Below, one piece after another: positions 7,827 to 13,358 of a stretch of 13,358 bases of DNA. The first letter of the stretch is position 1; the number at the start of each line of letters is the position of its first letter. The stretch spans positions 1 through 13,358 of the forward strand of contig DLPX01000001.1 in the NCBI GenBank assembly GCA_002477475.1. Reading direction: 5' to 3'. The position numbers were made by a program, and so were the translations under genes. This DNA is from Proteobacteria bacterium UBA7447 (GTDB lineage: Bacteria > Pseudomonadota > Gammaproteobacteria > Arenicellales > UBA868). Below the pieces are notes generated by a model. The model worked only from the letters and a program-made list of their open reading frames with translations, had not been told where the DNA came from and searched no databases.

Positions 7827-9184
7827 GAAAGCAGGCTCAAAAAGTCATTATAAAACGCCAGACCCATTAACAGCAGAATAAATACGATCCCGAATTGCTG
7901 CCCCAACCACATCACTTTTTCGGGGAGGGGCCGTCCCAAGAGTCCCTCCACGGCAAAATAGACGAGATGCCCGCCATCCAGCACCGGGATCGGCAGCAAA
8001 TTAATAATACCCAGACTGATACTGAGAACGGCCAGGAATGCCAGAAACTGTGTCAAACCGAGACTTGCGGATTGGCCGGCATATCTCGCAATCGAAACCG
8101 GCCCGCTCAAATGCTCTCGAGAGGCACTGCCGGTCAGCATCTTTCCGAAAAGGCGCACAGTTAACGACGACATGAGCCAGGTAGTCTCCAATCCTCGCAT
8201 GGCCGCGTCGAGGGGTCCATACCTTACCCGAGTGATATGTTCGCTGAGATCAAGTTCAGCTTGGCCAAAGATCCCAATTCGTCGAACCCTTTTGCCGCTC
8301 ACGGTTTGAAAATCTGCGACAACGGGAATGCTGACTCTGGTGCCGTCCCGATCAAGAGAGAGGTTCAATTCCCGACTGGATCCTGAGGCAATCTTCCCGA
8401 CGAGATCGGCCCAATCCGCGACGGAAACGCCATCAATCGCCAAGATCCGATCACCCTCGATGACGCCGGCCCGGTCCGCGGGCCCCCCTTTCACCAACCC
8501 GGCCACGGTTGCCTCCGGAATCGGCAAAGCGGGTGTGATACCGATCACACCCGAGAGCACGGCCGGATTGAAAAACCCTTGTCTTGCTTGATCAAGAGAA
8601 ACCAACAGTGTTCGCGAGCCCAAAGAAGGCCTATCAACCACAAACAACAACTCTGCTGAAGCTGCGGCCCGATCGAGCAGGTAGAGGCGCTGATCGGACC
8701 AGCCGCGAATAGGCCTATCATCGACGGACAAAAGTTGATCACCGGGCTTAAATCCTGATTGCTCGGCAATACTGTCAGGGGTCACCGAGCCGACAACGGG
8801 CTTTAGATCATTGGACCCCATCATGCCGATAAGCCAATAGAGCACGACCGCTAACAAAAGATTAGCGGCCGGGCCCGCCAAGACGATCAGGGACCGAGTT
8901 GATAGCGACTTGCGATTGAAAGCCTGGTCGCGTTCTTCAGTGGCGACCTCTCCTTCGCGTTCATCCAGCATCCGCACGTAGCCGCCCAGGGGAATTGCCC
9001 CGACCGCATATTCAGTTTCTGTGGGACTCTTCTGCCAACGCCAAATCGTTTTGCCGAATCCTACCGAGAATTTCAGGACCCGCACGCCTAGCCACCGGGC
9101 GACGATAAAATGGCCGAATTCGTGAAAACTGACCAACACCGCGACGGCGATCAGGAAAAACAACGCGTTATTGAGAATTTCCAT
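7823..9184 (-). CDS. rseP: Site-2 zinc metalloprotease RseP
   Basis: Inner-membrane intramembrane protease. In the sigma-E pathway it cuts anti-sigma factor RseA after DegS and also clears remnant signal peptides. Length is 453 aa (E. coli 450). The first membrane segment contains HEFGH (residues 21-25: zinc ligands His21 and His25, catalytic Glu22). GYVRML follows the membrane-reentrant beta region near 68-73. A second membrane helix starts at LIVLAGPAANLLLAVVLYW (about 99). Two PDZ domains follow at about 127-200 and 215-290, with GFKPGD and GVIEGD loops. The third helix carries NLLPIPVLDGGH with Asp403 as third zinc ligand (E. coli Asp402). A final helix is near 430-446. ATG at 9184 lies 19 bases after dxr without a strong Shine-Dalgarno. 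Its position beside bamA and skp, both sigma-E targets in E. coli, fits envelope-stress control. Confidence 0.97.
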   Translation of the reverse strand: MEILNNALFFLIAVAVLVSFHEFGHFIVARWLGVRVLKFSVGFGKTIWRWQKSPTETEYAVGAIPLGGYVRMLDEREGEVATEERDQAFNRKSLSTRSLIVLAGPAANLLLAVVLYWLIGMMGSNDLKPVVGSVTPDSIAEQSGFKPGDQLLSVDDRPIRGWSDQRLYLLDRAAASAELLFVVDRPSLGSRTLLVSLDQARQGFFNPAVLSGVIGITPALPIPEATVAGLVKGGPADRAGVIEGDRILAIDGVSVADWADLVGKIASGSSRELNLSLDRDGTRVSIPVVADFQTVSGKRVRRIGIFGQAELDLSEHITRVRYGPLDAAMRGLETTWLMSSLTVRLFGKMLTGSASREHLSGPVSIARYAGQSASLGLTQFLAFLAVLSISLGIINLLPIPVLDGGHLVYFAVEGLLGRPLPEKVMWLGQQFGIVFILLLMGLAFYNDFLSLLS

Positions 9185-9203
9185 GAGATCGTATTCTACT
9201 TGG

Positions 9204-10424
9204 CTACGACGACAGGCCCCGTTGAATCATCTCGCTCGCCATCGCCCGGACCTCAAGATCTGTGTCGACTACGTGCTCGAGATCAGATACCTCTGACGGC
9301 TCGTGTTTTTGCAAAATCCAGTCAACCACTTGGGGGATCTCACAAAAACTGATCCGGCGGTCAAGAAACGCCTCGACGGCGATCTCATTTGCAGCGTTCA
9401 GTGCAATGGGTACGCTTCGTCCAGTTTTTGCCGCCTCCCTCGCCAATACCAGGCTTGGGAAGCGCTCAAGGTCAGGCTGCTCGAATTCAAGGACGCCAAT
9501 CTCAGCAAGATTCAGTCTCTCAATTCCAGAAGTTGTTCTCTCGGGGTAGCTAAGGCCGTATGAAATAGGAATTCGCATATCGGGATTTCCCATCTGCCCA
9601 ATAAGAGACCCGTCGTTGAACCCCACCATCGAGTGCAGCACGCTCTGCGGATGGATAATGATGTCGATCTGGCTTTCGTCGAGGCCGAACAAGCTACAGG
9701 CTTCAATGAGTTCGAGACCCTTGTTCATTAGGGTGGCTGAATCGACGGATATCTTTGGCCCCATGTTCCAGGTCGGATGTGCGAGCGCTTGTGCTGGCGT
9801 TGCGTCAGAAATCGCTGCCGCAGATGTCCGCAAGAACGGCCCCCCGGACGCTGTCAGCGTAATCCGGGACACCCCAGCCCCTGCCGACCGGCTGCCAATA
9901 CCGCGACCTGAGGTCACATCTTGCTGAAGATTGAGCGGCAAGCACTGGAATATGGCATTGTGCTCACTGTCGATCGGCATCAGACACGCGCCAGATACCG
10001 ACGCCGCGTTACGCACGAGCTGCCCGCACATGACGAGCGGCTCCTTATTGGCGATCAGGACGCGTTTTCCTGCCTCGACGGCTGCTAGCGTTGACTGGAG
10101 GCCCGCCGCGCCGGACACCCCTGCAATCACCGTATCCACGTCAGGGTGGGTCGCGACCGCCACGAGACCCTCTTCACCACCGAGATAACAACCCCCTTCG
10201 CATCCCTCCAGGAAGTTTGTGTCAATCACTGAAACAGATTCGGGTTCGGCGGCGATTTGAGCAGGAACGAACTCTCTCATTAGCGGCTTGAGCGCAGCCA
10301 TTCGTTTCCACCCCGTCAGGCCGACGACCTTATATCGGTCCCGATGCAGTCTTAGCACGTCGAGTGCGCTGGATCCGATAGAACCCGTCGCGCCAAGCAC
10401 GGCTACACCGCTTTGCTCAGTCAT
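9204..10424 (-). CDS. dxr: 1-deoxy-D-xylulose 5-phosphate reductoisomerase
   Basis: Second enzyme of the MEP pathway: NADPH-dependent conversion of DXP to 2-C-methyl-D-erythritol 4-phosphate, the target of fosmidomycin. Length is 406 aa (E. coli 398). The Rossmann motif VLGATGSIG is at residues 9-17. Metal ligands are Asp152 and Glu154 in IDSEHNAIFQ and Glu238 in MNKGLE (E. coli Asp150, Glu152, Glu231). Asn234 and Lys235 are the substrate contacts. SGGPF (193-197), ISVDSATLMNKGLE, IHPQSVLHSMV and ALNAANEIAV all match the family. Two oddities: the nucleotide-domain motif usually written ANKES reads ANKEP (Pro129), and a Gly/Ser-rich insertion of about five residues lies near 171-184. ATG at 10424 follows cdsA by 18 bases, with TAAGG and GGGTGA in the gap. 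The product feeds UppS encoded two genes upstream. Confidence 0.97.
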   Translation of the reverse strand: MTEQSGVAVLGATGSIGSSALDVLRLHRDRYKVVGLTGWKRMAALKPLMREFVPAQIAAEPESVSVIDTNFLEGCEGGCYLGGEEGLVAVATHPDVDTVIAGVSGAAGLQSTLAAVEAGKRVLIANKEPLVMCGQLVRNAASVSGACLMPIDSEHNAIFQCLPLNLQQDVTSGRGIGSRSAGAGVSRITLTASGGPFLRTSAAAISDATPAQALAHPTWNMGPKISVDSATLMNKGLELIEACSLFGLDESQIDIIIHPQSVLHSMVGFNDGSLIGQMGNPDMRIPISYGLSYPERTTSGIERLNLAEIGVLEFEQPDLERFPSLVLAREAAKTGRSVPIALNAANEIAVEAFLDRRISFCEIPQVVDWILQKHEPSEVSDLEHVVDTDLEVRAMASEMIQRGLSS

Positions 10425-10442
10425 AAAGTCACCCGCCTTACC

Positions 10443-11243
10443 CTAAAACAGCAACGTTAATCCCGAGAACACAGGAACCGCGCCCAAAAGGCTGTCGATT
10501 CTATCCAGAACACCCCCGTGGCCCGGCAGTAAGTTCCCGCTGTCTTTTTTCCCGGCGCTACGCTTGAGGATGCTCTCAAAAAGGTCGGCCAGAACCGCTG
10601 CGACCGCTGTGACTGCGATGATCGCGAAGATGATCCCCGGATGGGAGGCGCTATCAGACAGAAAGAAAATGGAAGCGCCAATGGGTACCGCAAGGATAAA
10701 GCCTGTAAACGCCCCCTCCCAGGTTTTCCCCGGACTAATCATAGGAGCAAGTGCCGAGCGGCCGAAGCGGCGGCCGCCAAAATACGCCCCGATGTCTCCC
10801 ACCCAGACTATCAGCAGTACTGCCAGCAGTTCCAGTACTCCGTTGCTGGACTTTCCATGGATATATGGTAAGAGCGACAATGCGGGAATTAACGCAAACA
10901 ACCCCAATCCAAGGCTCGGCACACAAGAGGCCTCAGTCTTTCTAACTACCAGGCTCGCAATCCACCCAAGCAGTCCCACCCACCCGATCGCTACAATGGT
11001 GATCGCAACGACATTTTGCTCAAAGAGTTTCCAGAGGACTACGATGCCGAGCGCAACAAGCGCCGCGTAAATTGTGCGAAAAGCGGTGCTTGACCCCTGA
11101 TTTCTCAGATCTGCCCATTCCAGGGCTCCCAGGAATCCCACGACAGCAGCGATCCCTGCAATGGCGGTCGTAGGGAGAAAGAACAATGCCAGCAGTGCGA
11201 GCGAGGCGAGCGCTAGCCCGGTAAGCACCCTGGCCCTTATCAT
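10443..11243 (-). CDS. cdsA: Phosphatidate cytidylyltransferase (CDP-diglyceride synthetase)
   Basis: Integral inner-membrane enzyme that makes CDP-diacylglycerol from CTP and phosphatidate, the branch point for all phospholipids. Length is 266 aa (E. coli 285). The protein is mostly hydrophobic, with about seven or eight predicted membrane helices from residue 5 on. The family signature is complete at 224-250: SILKR, then KKDSGNLLPGHGG and DRID. The upstream conserved segments VGDIGAYFGGRRFG (148-161) and SPGKTWEG (170-177) are also intact. The start ATG at 11243 shares one base with the uppS stop (TGATG) and is preceded five bases away by GGGAGG inside uppS, so translation is probably coupled. 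uppS and cdsA are adjacent in this order in most Proteobacteria. The hydrophobic tail ends in GLTLLF. Confidence 0.97.
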   Translation of the reverse strand: MIRARVLTGLALASLALLALFFLPTTAIAGIAAVVGFLGALEWADLRNQGSSTAFRTIYAALVALGIVVLWKLFEQNVVAITIVAIGWVGLLGWIASLVVRKTEASCVPSLGLGLFALIPALSLLPYIHGKSSNGVLELLAVLLIVWVGDIGAYFGGRRFGRSALAPMISPGKTWEGAFTGFILAVPIGASIFFLSDSASHPGIIFAIIAVTAVAAVLADLFESILKRSAGKKDSGNLLPGHGGVLDRIDSLLGAVPVFSGLTLLF

Positions 11244-12040
11244 CAGCGCCTCCCAAACTGTGAGTCTACTTGCTCACCGATCTGGCCAAACCTCCGTTGT
11301 CGGCCCTGATAGGCGCCAATGGCATCCCAAAAAAGCGCCTCATTGAAGTCCGGCCACAACACATCCGAAAAGAATAGCTCGGTGTAGGCGAGCTGCCACA
11401 GCAGAAAGTTACTAAGCCGAACTTCACCCCCGGTGCGGACAAGGAGATCGGGGTCGGGCAGTCCATGCGTATTCAACGCGCCCTCTAAATCCGATTCTGA
11501 GATGGCCCGCGGGCTGAGTTCGTTTGCGACACATGATTCCGCCAGTCGACGGACTGCGCTCACTAATTCCTGACGGGCCCCATAGTTGAGGGCTATGGTG
11601 AGAGTCAGGGTTGTGTTATTCGAAGTCTTCTCTAATGCATTATCGATCGTCTTGGCCAGTTTTCTACCGAAAGAGGACGGATCGCCGATAATATTAAGCT
11701 TCACTCCATTTTCATGCAGGCGCCCTAACTCTTTTTCTAAAGAAAGCGCAAGCAACTGGGTAAGAAAGTGGACTTCCTCATCCGGTCGGCGCCAGTTCTC
11801 GCTACTGAACGCAAAGAGCGTCAAGTAACGGATGCCGGCTTCACCGCACAGGGTCGTGGCCCGGCGTGCCGCGTCGACGCCACGTCGATGGCCCTGCACC
11901 CGGGCTTGGCCTCGGGCTTTTGCCCAGCGTCCGTTGCCATCCATGATAATGGCGAGGTGCTGGGGCAGATGTTCGGGAGAGTCGTCTTTGTTGGGAGTCA
12001 CGGGGGTCACGGAGATTATCATTGCCGGCCCTGAAGGCAT
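11243..12040 (-). CDS. uppS: Isoprenyl transferase (undecaprenyl diphosphate synthase, cis-prenyltransferase)
   Basis: Condenses eight isopentenyl diphosphates with farnesyl diphosphate to give C55 undecaprenyl diphosphate, the lipid carrier for peptidoglycan and O-antigen. Length is 265 aa from the first ATG (E. coli 253). IIMDGNGRWAK (residues 31-41) contains the catalytic Asp34 (E. coli Asp26). FAFSSENW (76-83), LNYGARQE (151-158) and the C-terminal RTGGEVRLSNFLLWQLAY (202-219) are intact. Start choice is uncertain. ATG at 12040 has GGAGG 13 bases upstream, which is far. ATG at 12022 (Met7) has AGGG at a better six bases, and would give 259 aa. Neither changes the domain. frr ends 8 bases before the first ATG, and the stop overlaps cdsA by one base. 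Confidence 0.97.
   Translation of the reverse strand: MPSGPAMIISVTPVTPNKDDSPEHLPQHLAIIMDGNGRWAKARGQARVQGHRRGVDAARRATTLCGEAGIRYLTLFAFSSENWRRPDEEVHFLTQLLALSLEKELGRLHENGVKLNIIGDPSSFGRKLAKTIDNALEKTSNNTTLTLTIALNYGARQELVSAVRRLAESCVANELSPRAISESDLEGALNTHGLPDPDLLVRTGGEVRLSNFLLWQLAYTELFFSDVLWPDFNEALFWDAIGAYQGRQRRFGQIGEQVDSQFGRR
11249..11254 (-). promoter_or_regulatory. Ribosome binding site of cdsA inside uppS
   Basis: GGGAGG lies in the last codons of uppS, five bases before the cdsA ATG that overlaps the uppS stop. A strong site at an overlapping junction supports reinitiation or coupled initiation. Confidence 0.6.
12029..12032 (-). promoter_or_regulatory. Possible ribosome binding site for a shorter uppS start
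   Basis: AGGG lies six bases before the second in-frame ATG (12022). The competing site for the first ATG is GGAGG at 12058-12054, 13 bases from the ATG at 12040. Spacing favours the second ATG; motif strength favours the first. Confidence 0.35.
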
Positions 12041-12048
12041 GCTTGAAC

Positions 12049-12606
12049 TCAGACCTCCATCACCTCGGCTTCTTTTTCGTCGACCAGACGGTCGATCTCG
12101 GTTACCGACTGGTCGGTCAAATCCTGCATCTGCGTCTCCGCGCGTTTCTCCTCGTCTTCGCCAATGAGCTTCTCTTTGACCAGTTCGCGAAGATCCCCCA
12201 ATGCGTCCCGCCGGATATTGCGAATCGCAATTTTTCCGTTTTCGCCTTCCTGCCTAACCACCCTCGTCATCTCTTTTCGACGCTCCTCAGTCAGGGCCGG
12301 GAGTGGGATTCGTATAACTTCTCCTGCAGTGACAGGATTCAAGCCAAGGTCTGATTCGATGACGGCTTTTTCAATGACGGGAATCATGTTCTTCTCCCAG
12401 GCCTGAATCACCAGCGTTCTTGCATCACCGACGCTTACCGTAGCCGCCTGCGCGATAGGAACTGGGTTTCCGTAGTACTCCACCTGTAGATGGTCCAAAA
12501 GTGCAGTACTGGCCCGACCTGTTCGGATCCTTGAGAATTCTGTCGCAACAGACTCTGTGCTCTTTTGCATCCTGATCCGCGCGTCCTTGAGAATTTCATC
12601 GATCAT
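12049..12606 (-). CDS. frr: Ribosome recycling factor
   Basis: Binds the post-termination ribosome in the cytoplasm and, with EF-G, splits it into subunits. Length is 185 aa, identical to E. coli Frr. The N-terminal helix MIDEILKDARIRMQKS leads to the RTGRAS motif at residues 28-33. Domain II follows, with YYGNPVPIAQAATVS (44-58) and LGLNPVTAGEVIRIPLP (87-103). The domain I helices carry RVVRQEGENGKIAIRNIRRDA, including Arg129 and Arg132, of which Arg132 is essential in E. coli. The C-terminal helix ends in DEKEAEVMEV. ATG at 12606 overlaps the pyrH stop (ATGA) and has a consensus AGGAGG six bases upstream, the strongest ribosome binding site in the window. pyrH-frr is a near-universal pair. 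Confidence 0.98.
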   Translation of the reverse strand: MIDEILKDARIRMQKSTESVATEFSRIRTGRASTALLDHLQVEYYGNPVPIAQAATVSVGDARTLVIQAWEKNMIPVIEKAVIESDLGLNPVTAGEVIRIPLPALTEERRKEMTRVVRQEGENGKIAIRNIRRDALGDLRELVKEKLIGEDEEKRAETQMQDLTDQSVTEIDRLVDEKEAEVMEV

Positions 12607-13340
12607 GAGTTGCCTCCTGAGACATCCACCAACGTACCCACTGGCTCTCCCTTGACCGCGCCCTCGAGATTGCCTTTGACTCCGAGATCAACGACCCGAA
12701 CGGATAACCCGTTTTCTCGACATAACGTAAATGCGGTCGCATCCATTACCTGCAGCCGGTTTGAGAGCGCGAAGTCGTAGCTGATGTGATCATAACGCAC
12801 GGCGTTTGGGTTCTTTTCCGGGTCCTCGCTATAAACGCCATCCACGCGCGTTGCTTTGATCACCGTCTGGACGCCCAGTTCTAGAGCCCGCAGGCAGGCT
12901 GTGGTGTCGGTTGTGAAAAAAGGATTTCCGGTTCCGCCCGCTAAAACCAAAATCGAGCCCTGGTCGAGCACTCCCCGAGCAGCATCAGGGTCAAATTGAG
13001 CCAGCACCCCCCCGACCGGAAAAGAACATACCGACTCGGCCCGCAACCCTGCCTCCCTAAAGGCGTCGCGCAATGCCAGCGCGTTCATAGCGGTTGCAAG
13101 CATGCCAATCTGATCACCGGTGACACGACCGATCAATTCCGGTAACGCTTGACCCCCGCGAAAAAAATTACCACCACCCACAACCACGGCGATACCGTTC
13201 GAGTGGCTATGGGCCCGTTTCAGTTCCCGGCTGACCTGCGCCAGACGGTCCGCACTGAAACCCGCACCCCCTTCGCCCCCAAGATATTCGCCAGAGAATT
13301 TGACGAGAAAACGGTTCGGCGTTGCGGTACCGTTTTCCAT
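12603..13340 (-). CDS. pyrH: Uridylate (UMP) kinase
   Basis: Bacterial-type UMP kinase of the amino-acid-kinase fold: phosphorylates UMP to UDP with ATP, as a hexamer regulated by GTP and UTP in studied species. UDP leads to CTP (used by CdsA) and UDP-GlcNAc (used by LpxA). Length is 245 aa (E. coli 241). It shows KFSGEYL (residues 14-20, usually KLSGEAL), VVGGGNFFRG (53-62), GDQIGMLATAMNALALRDA (75-93), LAGGTGNPFFTTDT (133-146), KATRVDGVYSEDP (162-174) and VMDATAFTL (198-206). Substitution of Leu by Phe and Ala by Tyr in the first motif is mild. ATG at 13340 has only AGGG 13 bases upstream. The stop overlaps frr. Only 18 bases precede the gene in the window. Confidence 0.97.
   Translation of the reverse strand: MENGTATPNRFLVKFSGEYLGGEGGAGFSADRLAQVSRELKRAHSHSNGIAVVVGGGNFFRGGQALPELIGRVTGDQIGMLATAMNALALRDAFREAGLRAESVCSFPVGGVLAQFDPDAARGVLDQGSILVLAGGTGNPFFTTDTTACLRALELGVQTVIKATRVDGVYSEDPEKNPNAVRYDHISYDFALSNRLQVMDATAFTLCRENGLSVRVVDLGVKGNLEGAVKGEPVGTLVDVSGGNS
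12613..12618 (-). promoter_or_regulatory. Consensus ribosome binding site of frr inside pyrH
   Basis: AGGAGG encodes Gly-Gly in the last codons of pyrH and stands six bases before the frr ATG. It fixes the frr start at the ATGA overlap. Confidence 0.75.
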
Positions 13341-13358
13341 GATTACTTAGCCGCCCTG

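Noticed and set aside
10531..10537. GGAACTT on the minus strand in cdsA, like a sigma-E -35 element
   Set aside because: At 16 bases downstream there is GGTGT and not a TCTGA/TCAAA-like -10. The hexamer lies in the conserved CdsA signature codons.
13341..13358. Possible end of tsf (in-frame Ala-Ala-Lys-TAA) upstream of pyrH
   Set aside because: tsf is the usual neighbour, but 18 bases with two possible stop readings cannot identify a gene.

Overview
The window is one uninterrupted block of 13 genes, all on the minus strand, so it reads in gene order from right to left: pyrH, frr, uppS, cdsA, dxr, rseP, bamA, skp, fabZ, lpxA, lpxB, rnhB, dnaE. This is the conserved gammaproteobacterial cluster that joins translation and nucleotide genes to envelope biogenesis and replication. 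Gene order and protein motifs therefore point to a Gram-negative, LPS-making gammaproteobacterium that uses the MEP isoprenoid route. I cannot place it more finely. There are no RNA genes, mobile elements, CRISPR arrays or tandem repeats that I can support, and no stretch over 70 bases without a gene.

Right part (13340-9204): pyrH (UMP kinase), frr (ribosome recycling factor), uppS (undecaprenyl diphosphate synthase), cdsA (CDP-diglyceride synthetase) and dxr (DXP reductoisomerase). Dxr starts isoprenoid synthesis, UppS uses the isoprenoid product to make the wall and O-antigen carrier lipid, and CdsA activates phosphatidate for phospholipids. Middle part (9184-4950): rseP (site-2 protease of the envelope-stress pathway), bamA (outer-membrane protein insertase) and skp (periplasmic chaperone). 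Left part (4883-1): fabZ, lpxA and lpxB (fatty-acid dehydration and lipid A synthesis), rnhB (RNase HII) and the first 624 codons of dnaE (replicative polymerase alpha subunit), which runs off the left edge.

Five of the twelve junctions overlap as ATGA, GTGA or TGATG. The other gaps are 8 to 35 bases, apart from one of 66, so the block is probably transcribed together with much translational coupling.

The genes themselves are ordinary, and I see no undescribed system. The points worth a second look are: (1) lpxD is missing from its usual place between skp and fabZ, leaving a 66-base gap; (2) the five genes left of that gap all start with GTG or TTG, while the eight to its right all start with ATG; (3) BamA ends in Leu-Leu-Arg and not in an aromatic residue; (4) LpxA has isoleucine at the acyl-chain ruler position, which suggests a short 3-hydroxyacyl chain on lipid A.
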